Source of the DNA: JACJYC01 sp964558465
GTDB taxonomy: Bacteria; Bacteroidota; Bacteroidia; Chitinophagales; Saprospiraceae
NCBI GenBank assembly: GCA_964558465.1
Contig: CAZLEF010000033.1
Location: forward strand, 1-64,000
DNA: 64,000 nucleotides
Reading direction: 5' to 3'
Part shown: positions 43,371-52,307 of the stretch, one piece after another
How positions within the stretch are numbered: the first letter of the stretch is position 1
How the letters are laid out: each line of letters begins with the position of its first letter
Translations under genes and position numbers: made by a program
Notes under the pieces: generated by a model
Databases searched by the model: none
What the model saw: the letters and a program-made list of their open reading frames with translations, nothing else
Told to the model about the DNA's origin: nothing

Positions 43371-44714
43371 ATGGAAAAAATATCAATCAGTTCGAAGAAA
43401 CCGCAGCTCACGCTTCAACAGATCTGGAATATGAGCTTCGGGTTTTTGGGCATTCAATTCGGGTTTGCCCTGCAGAATGCCAATGTCAGCCGGATATTCG
43501 AGAAACTGGGCGCATCGCAGGATGAACTGCCTGTTTTATGGTTGGCGGCGCCCGTGACCGGCTTGTTGGTGCAGCCGATTATCGGTTATTACAGCGACCG
43601 GACCTGGCACCATAAATGGGGACGCAGGCGGCCGTTTTTTGCGGTCGGCGCCATCCTGGCCACCATAGCCCTGTTCCTGATGCCCAATTCAACTGCATTA
43701 TGGATGGCCGTCATTATGCTTTGGCTGATGGACGCTTCCATCAATATCAGCATGGAGCCTTTCCGTGCTTTTGTCGGCGATATGCTGCCCAATGAACAGC
43801 GGACCAGCGGGTTTGCCATGCAAAGTTTTTTTATTGGCATTGGGGCTGTTGTGGCTTCGGCATTGCCTTACATTTTTACCAATTGGTTCGGGATGAGCAA
43901 CACTGCGCCGGAAGGCGTTATACCGGATACGGTCAAATGGTCCTTTTATGTAGGTGGTCTTGCTTATTTCGCCGCCGTGATGTGGACGGTGATGAACACC
44001 CAGGAATATCCGCCCGACGATATCGAAGCGCTGAAAAAAGAAAACGCAGAAGTGGGTATATGGGGCGGTTTGGCGGAATCGTTCATCGGGATTTTTAAAA
44101 TGCCGAAAACGATGGTTCAACTCGCCTTTGTACAGTTTTTTTCCTGGTTTGCTTTGTTTGCCATGTGGATCTATACCACTTCGGCTGTCACCAGCCATGT
44201 TTACAAAACTTCCGATTCTACCTCGGCTATTTATAACGAAGGCGCAAACTGGGTTGGCGTTTGTTTTGCCATTTACAGCGGAATTGCAGCGGTGGCTGCC
44301 TTTTTATTGCCCATCCTTGCCAAACGGACCAGCCGGAGAATGACCCACCTGATGGCTTTGTTCTGCGGGGGGCTCGGCCTGCTTTCCGTTTATTTCATTA
44401 AAGACCCCAACCTCCTGCTGGTTTCCATGATCGGCGTGGGTATAGCCTGGGCGAGTATTCTCTCCATGCCTTATGCTATGTTGTCCAGTATATTGCCGGC
44501 GGATAAGATGGGGTATTATATGGGGGTATTCAATTTTTTCATCGTCATTCCGCAGATCGTGGCAGCCGGTATTTTAGGCTTTCTGCTGCGCTCGTTTTTT
44601 GGCAATGTTTCCATTTACGCACTCATCATTGGCGGTGTTTCGATGATGATTGCCGGGTTGTTGTGCCTGATGGTGGAAGACAAGGAAGTGGATATTACGT
44701 TTGCCAAGGATTAA
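43371..44714 (+). CDS. MFS transporter, SLC45/sucrose-transporter-like
   Basis: A 447-residue, 12-helix major facilitator of the glycoside-pentoside-hexuronide/SLC45-like group. FGFLGIQFGFALQNANVSRIFEKLG in helix 1, and the loop SDRTWHHKWGRRRPFFAVG after helix 2, are the hallmarks. It probably imports a di- or oligosaccharide with H+. The frame is open back to 43137, but the ATG at 43371 starts the protein right after a promoter and palindrome. No glycosidase or regulator gene is adjacent. Confidence 0.9.
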   Translation: MEKISISSKKPQLTLQQIWNMSFGFLGIQFGFALQNANVSRIFEKLGASQDELPVLWLAAPVTGLLVQPIIGYYSDRTWHHKWGRRRPFFAVGAILATIALFLMPNSTALWMAVIMLWLMDASINISMEPFRAFVGDMLPNEQRTSGFAMQSFFIGIGAVVASALPYIFTNWFGMSNTAPEGVIPDTVKWSFYVGGLAYFAAVMWTVMNTQEYPPDDIEALKKENAEVGIWGGLAESFIGIFKMPKTMVQLAFVQFFSWFALFAMWIYTTSAVTSHVYKTSDSTSAIYNEGANWVGVCFAIYSGIAAVAAFLLPILAKRTSRRMTHLMALFCGGLGLLSVYFIKDPNLLLVSMIGVGIAWASILSMPYAMLSSILPADKMGYYMGVFNFFIVIPQIVAAGILGFLLRSFFGNVSIYALIIGGVSMMIAGLLCLMVEDKEVDITFAKD

Positions 44715-44764
44715 AATGTGCTTGCATCCATAGGCGTTGAGCAGGTTTGGGCCGTTTTACGGGG

Positions 44765-44795
44765 TTGCAGTAAAATGTTAAATGCTGTATCTTTG
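44765..44795 (+). promoter_or_regulatory. Promoter of the Uma2 gene
   Basis: TTG at 44765-44767 and TATCTTTG at 44788-44795, 20 nt apart, 14 nt before the start codon. Confidence 0.65.
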
Positions 44796-44809
44796 CGTAA
44801 ACCAAAGTT

Positions 44810-45415
44810 ATGTCCGCAACCAATGTCCCTCGATTAATAACGGATCTCTCACAACTCAACCCGGAGGGCTCGTACACTTATGCAGATTATTTGCTTTGGC
44901 AGTTCAGTGAACGTGTGGAGTTGATCCGTGGTAAACTGTTTAAGATGAGTCCGGCCACTAACCTGGCGCACCAACTGGTTTCCAGGGAATTGAGCCGGAT
45001 CTTGTTTACGCATTTTAACAAAAAAAAATGTCAGGCCTTTGCAGCGCCTTTTGATGTGCGTTTGCCGGTAGGCCGGAAAAAAGATCAGGACACCACAGTA
45101 GTTCAACCAGACCTCTGTATTATTTGCGACGAAAAAAAACTGGACGAACAGGGCTGTAACGGCGCTCCCGACCTGATCATTGAAATCCTTTCTCCTGGCA
45201 ATAGCAAAAGGGAAATGCGGGATAAATTTCAGGTTTATGAAAAAGCAGGGGTTCGGGAGTACTGGCTTGTCAACCCCAATGAAAGGCTGGTTTTGGTATA
45301 CGTTTTGAACAAAAAAGGCATTTTTACCGGCCTCGCCCCCGTGACAGACGAAGACCCGCTTCGGTCTGCTATCTTTCCGGATCTTACCATAGATTTGCAG
45401 GAGGTTTTTTCCTGA
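44810..45415 (+). CDS. Uma2 family endonuclease-like protein (DUF820)
   Basis: A 201-residue protein of the Uma2/DUF820 family, which has a restriction-endonuclease-like PD-(D/E)XK fold. The order is typical: SYTYADYLLWQFSERVELIRGKLFKMSPATNLAHQLVSREL, then VQPDLCIICDEKKL, then GAPDLIIEILSPGNSKREMRDKFQVYEKAGVREYWLVNP. The putative active site is the Asp of QPDL, the Glu of IIEIL and the lysine in RDKF. The family has many paralogues in Bacteroidota and cyanobacteria, with no settled function. It has its own promoter and no partner gene. Confidence 0.92.
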   Translation: MSATNVPRLITDLSQLNPEGSYTYADYLLWQFSERVELIRGKLFKMSPATNLAHQLVSRELSRILFTHFNKKKCQAFAAPFDVRLPVGRKKDQDTTVVQPDLCIICDEKKLDEQGCNGAPDLIIEILSPGNSKREMRDKFQVYEKAGVREYWLVNPNERLVLVYVLNKKGIFTGLAPVTDEDPLRSAIFPDLTIDLQEVFS

Positions 45416-45465
45416 TCCAGGATACAATCTGTAGTCTGCAGCGTAGCCAGCCTCCATTATTCCCC

Positions 45466-46905
45466 TCACTCCCCCTTCCCAATCTCCCGCCTTCCAGCGC
45501 CCTCTGTCTTTACGAGGTCATCCCCCAGTTCCTGTCGGGCAGCTTCTGCCAATTGGAGCAATTCGTTCACCTTTTCCGGGTACAATGTTTGTACGTCGTA
45601 TTCCTCACCCGGGTCGCGGCGCAGGTCGTACAAACCCAGGTTGACGGGGGTGTTTTCGGGAGTTAGTCCCGCATGGCCGTCATTGCCGGGCAGTTGTCCC
45701 TCATAGGAACGGCCGCGGTGGGGCAGCACCAGCTTCCAGTTGCCCCGGCGGACGGCTTCGAGTGAATTTTGTCTGTAATAATAGTAGAACGTAGTTCGGG
45801 GGCTTTCTTCCAGACGGCCTTCCAGCAAAAGGGATAAATCCACACCGTCAATTTTATTGGCCGGCAGGTCGGCCTTGCAGATCCTGGCCAGGGTAGGCAA
45901 AAGATCGATGGTGGAACTCAGTTGATTGCAGACGACTCCAGCTGGAATATGACCCGGCCAGCGCATGATGCAAGGCGTCCGGTGCCCGCCCTCGAAGGTG
46001 ACCCCTTTACCCTCCCGGAAGCCGCCGCTGTTGCCGGCATGGTTGCCAAAATTGAGCCAGGGCCCGTTGTCGCTGGTAAAGATGACCAGGGTATTGTCAT
46101 CGAGGTCGTTTTCCTTCAGCGTTTTCAGGATTTCGCCCACCGACCAGTCGATTTCCATCATCAGGTCTCCCCAAAGGCCGGCGCCGCTTTTATCCTTGAA
46201 TTTTGCTGAAACATTGATCGGCACATGGGGCATGGAATGGGGCAAATACAGGAAAAATGGCGCTTTTTTATGCCGGTTGATAAAATCCACCGCTTTTTCG
46301 GTGTACCAGGTGGTGAGCATTCCCTGGTCTTCGAGGGATTCGATGTATCGTTTTGGTTCGTTTCCTTCCATCAGCGGAAGGGTGGGGAAGGAAGTTTTTC
46401 TCCAGTCGGTGGCGGGATTGCCGTCATAATCCTTCGGCCACATATCGTTGGAATAAGGAATGCCAAAATATTCGTCGAAGCCGTGTTGCAGCGGTAAAAA
46501 CTTTTTTTGATCGCCAAGGTGCCATTTCCCGTAAATGGCGGTGGCATACCCCTTAGCCTTGAGCATTTCGGCAATGGTGGTTTCACCGGCGTTGATGCCC
46601 ACTTTGGCATTCGGGAACAAGGCGCCCGAAAACCCGATCCGGTTGGGGTAACAACCCGTGAGGATGGCTGCCCGGGACGCGCTGCACACCGCCTGCGCCG
46701 TCAGGAAATTGGTAAAACGCATCCCTTCGCCGGCCATCTGATCCAGGACCGGCGTCCGATAATCGAGGGCGCCATAACAACTCAGGTCGCCATACCCAAG
46801 GTCGTCCATAAAGATCAGGACAATATTCGGGGCGCCGGCTTCTTTTATGGCAGGGTGATCACTCAACAAGACCAACGGGAGAAAGAAGGTGAGGAGCTTT
46901 TTCAT
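45466..46905 (-). CDS. Secreted sulfatase (formylglycine-dependent)
   Basis: A 479-residue arylsulfatase-family enzyme with an N-terminal signal peptide, acting in the periplasm or outside. The metal-binding FMDDLGYGDLSCYG is at 32-45. The sulfatase signature CSASRAAILTG starts at Cys74, the residue converted to formylglycine. The motifs KWHLGDQ, SDNGPWLNF and GHRTPCIMRWPG follow. It should remove sulfate esters from sulfated glycans or other sulfated esters. No anaerobic or FGE-type maturase gene is in the window. It is divergent from the OmpA-like gene across a repeat array. Confidence 0.94.
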   Translation of the reverse strand: MKKLLTFFLPLVLLSDHPAIKEAGAPNIVLIFMDDLGYGDLSCYGALDYRTPVLDQMAGEGMRFTNFLTAQAVCSASRAAILTGCYPNRIGFSGALFPNAKVGINAGETTIAEMLKAKGYATAIYGKWHLGDQKKFLPLQHGFDEYFGIPYSNDMWPKDYDGNPATDWRKTSFPTLPLMEGNEPKRYIESLEDQGMLTTWYTEKAVDFINRHKKAPFFLYLPHSMPHVPINVSAKFKDKSGAGLWGDLMMEIDWSVGEILKTLKENDLDDNTLVIFTSDNGPWLNFGNHAGNSGGFREGKGVTFEGGHRTPCIMRWPGHIPAGVVCNQLSSTIDLLPTLARICKADLPANKIDGVDLSLLLEGRLEESPRTTFYYYYRQNSLEAVRRGNWKLVLPHRGRSYEGQLPGNDGHAGLTPENTPVNLGLYDLRRDPGEEYDVQTLYPEKVNELLQLAEAARQELGDDLVKTEGAGRREIGKGE

Positions 46906-46946
46906 GTGGATTGGATTTTCTTGGCGTCAAATATAGGGAAAAAGGG

Positions 46947-47051
46947 GCGAGGGGTGAGAGGGGTGAGAGGGGTGAGAGGGGTGAGAGAGGTGAGAGAGGT
47001 GAGAGGGGTGAGAGGGGTGAGATGGGTGGGAGGGGTGAGAGGGGTGAGAGA
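46947..47051. repeat. GAGGGGTGAGAGGGGTGAGA repeat in a divergent promoter region
   Basis: About a dozen GGGGTGAGA or GAGGTGAGA units lie between the sulfatase and OmpA-like genes, which diverge. This copy of the family does not touch a stop codon, unlike those at 881, 8202 and 55107. Confidence 0.9.
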
Positions 47052-47122
47052 GATTGAAAACCATTATGGCAAAAGAAGGGTTAAAGAATTTTTTATAAAT
47101 TGCACTTCAAAACCAAAGAAGC

Positions 47123-48109
47123 ATGAAACACATCATCAAATTCAGTTTACTTTCCCTATTGGCCTTTGGGTGTTTACCCCAGAAAAACACGGTAGAACTG
47201 GAAGAAAACCTGGCATACTACAAGCGTGAATCCATGGCAGCTGATTCGCTTCGGAATGCGAACCGCCAGGTTCAGGACGAATTATCGCAGCAAGGGGCCG
47301 AAGTCCGGCGCCTGATGCAGGATCTGGAACAATTGCAGGCAACAAACATGGGGCTCAACCGGAGTTACCAGGAAATATTGAGCCAGTACAACGGTCTGGT
47401 TGCCCAAAACAAAGAGATCATTACCAATACTTCCTACGAAAACCTGAGTCTTCAGGAACAACTTTCCAGCCAGCAAACGCAACTGGATCAAAGGGAGCGC
47501 GACATCGCCCTGATGGAGTACGAACTCAAAGAAAAAGAACGGGCCCTGAACGTCATGGAATACAATTATTCTGAGGCCAAAGGCAGTCTCACCAGCAAAG
47601 AACAGAAAATTGCCGAACTGGAGGCCATGCTCGCCCTGAAGGAGCGAAAGATGCAGGACCTGCGCCAAAGCATCAACCAGGCGCTGACCGGCTTCACCAA
47701 CGAAGACCTCTCGGTTTCCGAAAAGAACGGCAAACTCTATTTGTCCCTGAGCCAGAACCTGCTCTTCAGCAGCGGCAGCGACGAGATCAACTGGCAGGGT
47801 AAAAAGGCCCTTCAGCAGGTCGCCGACGCCCTCAATAAAAACCCGGATATCGACATCACCGTGGAAGGTCATACAGATTCCGATGGTACGGCTGCCCGCA
47901 ATTGGGACCTGAGCGTGCTGCGCGCCACGTCCGTGGTCAAATCCCTGGTACAGTATGGTGTGAACCCCTCCAGGGTCATCGCATCCGGCCGGGGGTTTTA
48001 TGCTCCCGTGGCTTCCAACAATACCCCGTTGGGCAAAGCGCAGAACCGGCGTACCGAGATCGTATTATCTCCAAAACTGGACGAATTGTATAATATTATC
48101 AACGATTAA
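47123..48109 (+). CDS. OmpA-family lipoprotein with coiled coil
   Basis: A 328-residue lipoprotein. The signal peptide ends in the lipobox LLAFGC (Cys17). Residues about 25-190 form a long coiled coil (EENLAYYKRESMAADSLRNANRQ...). The C-terminal OmpA-like peptidoglycan-binding domain (about 200-320) has ITVEGHTDSDGTAARNWDLSVLRATSVVKSL, SRVIASGRGFYAPVASN and QNRRTEIVLSP. It should tie the outer membrane to the cell wall. The next gene (DUF6438 lipoprotein) starts 28 nt later and is probably in the same operon. Confidence 0.93.
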   Translation: MKHIIKFSLLSLLAFGCLPQKNTVELEENLAYYKRESMAADSLRNANRQVQDELSQQGAEVRRLMQDLEQLQATNMGLNRSYQEILSQYNGLVAQNKEIITNTSYENLSLQEQLSSQQTQLDQRERDIALMEYELKEKERALNVMEYNYSEAKGSLTSKEQKIAELEAMLALKERKMQDLRQSINQALTGFTNEDLSVSEKNGKLYLSLSQNLLFSSGSDEINWQGKKALQQVADALNKNPDIDITVEGHTDSDGTAARNWDLSVLRATSVVKSLVQYGVNPSRVIASGRGFYAPVASNNTPLGKAQNRRTEIVLSPKLDELYNIIND

Positions 48110-48137
48110 ACCTATCATTGCGCTTTAATACTTATTT

Positions 48138-48863
48138 ATGAGAAAACTTTTCTTCCTGCTGCCGCTCCTGGTGGTGGCAGTCGTCCAGGCCGGCTGCCTG
48201 ATGATGAAAGAAACCAATTTGGATAACCTGAAGAAGCTGGCCGAGATGCACAAAGGGCCCTGTTTCGGCTCCTGCCCGGTCTTTACCATCACGATTTATG
48301 ACAATGGTATGGCTGCTTACCTTGGCGATCGGTTCACCGATAAAAAGGGACTCTTTACCCGGAATTTAGGAAAAACCACGCTTGACAAAGTGAAAAAAGC
48401 ATTTGTCGATGCCGACCTCTGGAAGTATCCCGACGCATTCAAATCCCAGGTACCCGATCTGTCCACCGTTACCATCACCTACTACGAAGGGGAAAGGGTC
48501 AAGACGATCCTGGGCAAGGACGGCAGGCCGGAACCGGTGATGAAGCTGGAAGAATTGCTCGATGAGATCGCCAATACAGGCGAATGGACGCTGAAAGAAA
48601 AACCGGATTCCGGTCTTCCGGAAGGAACCATCGGCAACGAGATCATCGTCGATCTGGACGCAAATATTGACTGTCAAAACTGGGTCAGGCAGTACGCCAA
48701 ACAGGAAATGCGGGTATTGAAAAAACTGCAAACTCCGGGAAATTTTTGGCTGATTGGATTCAACCAGGATATTATTCCGCCGATGGAGATGTTGAAATGG
48801 GTGCGCCAGGACCCCGATGTGCACAGCGCGGAATTGAATAAGACGCTGCAACCCAGGCAGTGA
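48138..48863 (+). CDS. DUF6438 lipoprotein
   Basis: A 241-residue lipoprotein (lipobox VVQAGC, Cys20). The DUF6438 signature is clear in HKGPCFGSCPVFTITIYDNGMAAYLGDRF and VTITYYEGERVKTILG. The C-terminal 70 residues (IIVDLDANIDCQNWVRQYAKQEMRVLKKL) are a separate region. Function unknown. Its stop codon TGA is the first unit of the TGATTTGT array that follows. It is likely cotranscribed with the OmpA-like gene. Confidence 0.88.
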   Translation: MRKLFFLLPLLVVAVVQAGCLMMKETNLDNLKKLAEMHKGPCFGSCPVFTITIYDNGMAAYLGDRFTDKKGLFTRNLGKTTLDKVKKAFVDADLWKYPDAFKSQVPDLSTVTITYYEGERVKTILGKDGRPEPVMKLEELLDEIANTGEWTLKEKPDSGLPEGTIGNEIIVDLDANIDCQNWVRQYAKQEMRVLKKLQTPGNFWLIGFNQDIIPPMEMLKWVRQDPDVHSAELNKTLQPRQ

Positions 48864-48940
48864 TTTGTTGATTTGTTGATTTGTTGATTTGTTGATTTGT
48901 TGATGTGCGTGCCACGCGGTACGCGTGGTTGATTTGTTGG
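48861..48940. repeat. TGATTTGT repeat starting at a stop codon
   Basis: Six in-register TGATTTGT units begin with the stop codon itself (48861-48863). They are followed by a GCCACGCGGTACGCGTGG hairpin (about 48911-48928) and GATTTGTTGGCG. The array lies between convergent genes. Confidence 0.9.
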
Positions 48941-48952
48941 CGAATCAATTAT

Positions 48953-51900
48953 TTAATCGGCCTTAAATATTTCCGTCTCCAACGTTTTTTCAAAGAGGAT
49001 ATCGAGTTCGTATACCAGTTTTTCCAGGCGTTCTTCCGATTTGCATTGGCCTGAGATCGGGAGCAGTTTGTCGGCCATGCCGGAGGCGGAGATGACCCGA
49101 CGGGGGTTATCTTTTTGGTAAAAATCCTTTCGATGGATATTGGAGGGCGGTTTGACCCCCGTCAGGCTTGTAACGACGAGGAAACGCGCAGGCTGCAGGT
49201 CCGGCAGGGGCCATTCCTGGATTCCCCCCTCGGTCCGGCAATAAACCCAGACGCAGGGCGACTTGAGAAAGAACACAAACCCGAATAATTGGCTGAGCGG
49301 CGTAGGCGGCTGAAACAAAACTTTCTCATCTTCTGTCAGATCGGAAAGCAGGTACTCACTTTTTCTTTCCCCGCCCGCAACGGCATTTTCATCATTGATC
49401 TTTGCCTGCTGTTCGAAATACCGTGGATCAAACCAGACGGACTGGCAGTTGAAATCAAATTTTTTGGTCCTGAACAATTGTTTGTAAAAATTAAAGATCG
49501 GTTCCGGATCTTTTCCAAAAACACCGAGGTAACAATAGTTCTCTTCGACGTAAATGGTGGAGAACAACTTTTGCTGAAAGGCAAAAAAACGTTTTTTCCA
49601 ATCCCCCAGAACACCTTCTGCATCCGGCAGATAGTCGCCGAGGCCGAGGCAGGCCAAACCCTGAATTTCTTCTTTTTCAAAAATTTCCTGTTGGAGGCTG
49701 TCGGCCTCCTGTTCGATTCTCAGCAAGGTATTGTACCAGGCGGTCCGCCGCGGATCTTGCCAGAACCGCAAGGGGTCCTTGCTTTTTTGCATTTCGAGTT
49801 CGTCCAGGTCCCGTTTGAACTGGATGTAAAGCGGCGCGGCTTTAAGGGCAGCCATTTTGCGCCGGAGGTTGCTGGCATATTCGGCAAAGTTCTGTTTCTC
49901 CAGTTCTTCGATCCAGGTTTCCAGATTGTCGGAATCGGACGACAGGTCAAATTGAAGCCGGCCGGACTCATCCATAAAAACCGATACGCTCAACAATTCT
50001 TCTGCGTCATAAAGGTTCAACTGGCCGGCGAGGGGAAGGATCAGGTTGGACCGGATCACTCGTTGAAGCCTTCGGGCGCCGAATTTGGGGTCAAAACCCT
50101 GGTCGGCAAGCCAGTCCAGGGCTTCAGGCTGGATGGACAGTTCCAACCTGCGAAACCGGATCCCTTCCCGTTGATAAAACAGCCGGATCTCGCGTTCTGC
50201 GATTTGCCGGCAAACCTGTTTTCCGATGGGAAGGAAAGGGATGATCTTGTCTATTCGGTTGAACAACTCGGGTTTGAAGAACTGTTCGGCTGACCGGGTA
50301 AAAATTGCGGCGACCTGATCGGGGGTAACAGACCGGTCCCAGGAAATCGGGTTCTGGTTTTGTTTATCCGCCCCGATATTGGAGGTCATAATGATAATGG
50401 AGGAACAAAAGTTGGCGGTTTTGCCGCTACTGTCCGTGAGGCGTCCTTCGCCCAGGATCTGGAGCAGGAGATCAAAAAAGGCCGGATGGGCTTTTTCTAC
50501 TTCATCAAACAACAATACGCAGAAAGGCTGTTTGCGCACCGCTGAGGTCAGCAGACCTTCCGACGAAGCATGGGCCCCTGCCAGCCGCAACACGTTGTGA
50601 TAATTCCCGAACTCACTCATGTCGAACCGCACCAGCCGCTTGCGGTCACCGAACATGAACCGTGCCAGTTCTTTGGCCAGTTCCGTTTTGCCGACGCCTG
50701 TGGGCCCCAGGAACAGAAACGAAGCGATGGGTTTACCGGTCCGGGACAGGGCTGTTTTTACAGCGGCAACAGCTTCCACCACACTTTTTACCGCTGCTGC
50801 CTGGCCGAATACCTGGTTTTCAAAATCTTTTTCAACCTGGTCGATCCGGAAAGGCAAGACCGGGTTGATCATCAGCTCAGGAATCCCGGTTGATTCGCAA
50901 AAATGCCGGATCACAACCGGGGAGTCGATCCGGTTCTCCGGGCCGCCGGGGCCGTTCAGGATAATGCTTTCCAGAAACCGGATCGGCTGGCCGGGCATGC
51001 CTGCGTAGGGATTGAACCGGCGGGTGAGGCGGATGGTTTCCTGCACGGCCTCTTCTTCCAGGTCAATTTGATGACCGCCGGCAATATCCCGGACTTTATT
51101 CAGAATAATATGCTCCAATACTTTTTTGCCGGGTTCTTCCAGCCGGATGATCCGGAAACAGGCGGTGAACATCGGCGCCCGCAATTCTATCTGTGCCAGT
51201 TCTTCCTCCGTACATTCCGAGATCAGGTTGATCTCGCCCCTTCCCAGGTAAGGATACAGGAATTCAGCCATGCTCACGTTATTTCCCTCGTATTTACCCA
51301 CTTCAAACAAGGTCAGAAGGTTTTTTACGAAAAGAATATCTTCCCTTTGGGCCAATTCGCGGCAAAGAAATCCGAGATTGTGCTGCCAGCCGGTTTCCCT
51401 GGTCAGTTCCTTGATGAGGGAACTTGCAGTGGTCTCCCAGATCTCTCCGGGTATGCTGTGTTTTTTCAGGCTTCTGGCCGCTTCCCAGACCAGGGTGGTC
51501 TTGCCCGAGCCATTTGGGCCGATGATCAGGGCGTTCCTGCTGAATTTGTTGTGCAAAACCTCTTCCAATTGTCGCAGTTCCTTTTCATAACCGTAGGCCT
51601 GTCGCCCGGAAAATCTTTTGAGTGGTTTTGCAACCCTGGAAAGCCAGTTTTCGTTTTCCTTTCTCGACAGGTTTTCCAGTTCACCCAGGGAATGAATCTC
51701 CAGATTCAGTTCCGTCTTTTTCAGCCTTGCGGATTCAAACCAGATTGCGGCAACAATTTCCTGGACCGCGTTCAGGCGGTTCTTCCGGACAAAATCCAGG
51801 CGGATGGCGCTTTCCAGATTTTCCATCAGAGCGGGTTCGTCCTCCCCGAATGCCGTTATGCCGAGGGTGGGGACGATGCCCCACCATCCCGAATCATTTT

Positions 51901-52207
51901 TTAAATGGATGAATACCTGGGTTTGGAAATCAAATTCAGGGTAGGTGAACCCGTCTTTGGAAGCCGGGAACGTCACCTGGATATTGCGCGCTGTCAGTTC
52001 GCCGGTTCTGTATTCTTCCAGTAATTGCTGGAAGTCCCCTTTGTTCAGGACTTCGCTTTGTAACTTTTCTGCATATTTCGAAGCCAGTTTCAGGATCGTG
52101 TTTTCCAGACGGATGGCGTTGGGGTCGTTCATCGGCATATAAAAATGAACACCCGGATACAGCCGCAACTTGAAGGCATGGAAAGGTATGGTAATGGCGA
52201 AGCTCAT
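48953..52207 (-). CDS. Double AAA+ ClpB/ClpA-like ATPase with unusual C-terminal extension
   Basis: A 1084-residue protein with two AAA+ modules. The N-terminal 180 residues are not a Clp N-domain (they include IQVTFPASKDGFTYPEFDFQTQ). Module 1 has Walker A GPNGSGKT (230-237). Module 2 is HSP100-like, with GPTGVGKT (501-508) and LLFDEVEKAHPAFFDLLLQ. The pore, arginine-finger and C-terminal parts (FNRIDKIIPF, GFDPKFGARRL) are recognisable. From about 780 a coiled coil and a 200-residue domain follow, unlike ClpB. The helical part with DPLRFWQDP resembles the N-terminus of release factor 2, a weak impression. It should remodel proteins using ATP; the target is unknown. It is divergent from the fatty acid hydroxylase gene. 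Confidence 0.85.
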   Translation of the reverse strand: MSFAITIPFHAFKLRLYPGVHFYMPMNDPNAIRLENTILKLASKYAEKLQSEVLNKGDFQQLLEEYRTGELTARNIQVTFPASKDGFTYPEFDFQTQVFIHLKNDSGWWGIVPTLGITAFGEDEPALMENLESAIRLDFVRKNRLNAVQEIVAAIWFESARLKKTELNLEIHSLGELENLSRKENENWLSRVAKPLKRFSGRQAYGYEKELRQLEEVLHNKFSRNALIIGPNGSGKTTLVWEAARSLKKHSIPGEIWETTASSLIKELTRETGWQHNLGFLCRELAQREDILFVKNLLTLFEVGKYEGNNVSMAEFLYPYLGRGEINLISECTEEELAQIELRAPMFTACFRIIRLEEPGKKVLEHIILNKVRDIAGGHQIDLEEEAVQETIRLTRRFNPYAGMPGQPIRFLESIILNGPGGPENRIDSPVVIRHFCESTGIPELMINPVLPFRIDQVEKDFENQVFGQAAAVKSVVEAVAAVKTALSRTGKPIASFLFLGPTGVGKTELAKELARFMFGDRKRLVRFDMSEFGNYHNVLRLAGAHASSEGLLTSAVRKQPFCVLLFDEVEKAHPAFFDLLLQILGEGRLTDSSGKTANFCSSIIIMTSNIGADKQNQNPISWDRSVTPDQVAAIFTRSAEQFFKPELFNRIDKIIPFLPIGKQVCRQIAEREIRLFYQREGIRFRRLELSIQPEALDWLADQGFDPKFGARRLQRVIRSNLILPLAGQLNLYDAEELLSVSVFMDESGRLQFDLSSDSDNLETWIEELEKQNFAEYASNLRRKMAALKAAPLYIQFKRDLDELEMQKSKDPLRFWQDPRRTAWYNTLLRIEQEADSLQQEIFEKEEIQGLACLGLGDYLPDAEGVLGDWKKRFFAFQQKLFSTIYVEENYCYLGVFGKDPEPIFNFYKQLFRTKKFDFNCQSVWFDPRYFEQQAKINDENAVAGGERKSEYLLSDLTEDEKVLFQPPTPLSQLFGFVFFLKSPCVWVYCRTEGGIQEWPLPDLQPARFLVVTSLTGVKPPSNIHRKDFYQKDNPRRVISASGMADKLLPISGQCKSEERLEKLVYELDILFEKTLETEIFKAD

Positions 52208-52258
52208 AGGGATGTAAATGTAGAAAAGGCGTTTGAAATAACAAAGGTTTTAGGTTTA

Positions 52259-52303
52259 GTGACGGACGTCACAAAGATTTCATCAGGATTTGAACTATTT
52301 TTG
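52259..52303 (+). promoter_or_regulatory. Promoter box and inverted repeat for the fatty acid hydroxylase gene
   Basis: TATTTTTG at 52296-52303 matches the -7 consensus and ends only 4 nt before the ATG at 52308, so the transcript may have no leader. Upstream, GTGACG-GA-CGTCAC (52259-52272) is an inverted repeat that could be an operator. Confidence 0.5.
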
Positions 52304-52307
52304 CCCC

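Noticed and set aside
49289..51904. Long rightward frames inside the AAA+ gene
   Set aside because: They are shadows of the well-supported minus-strand ATPase, with compositions typical of antisense frames.
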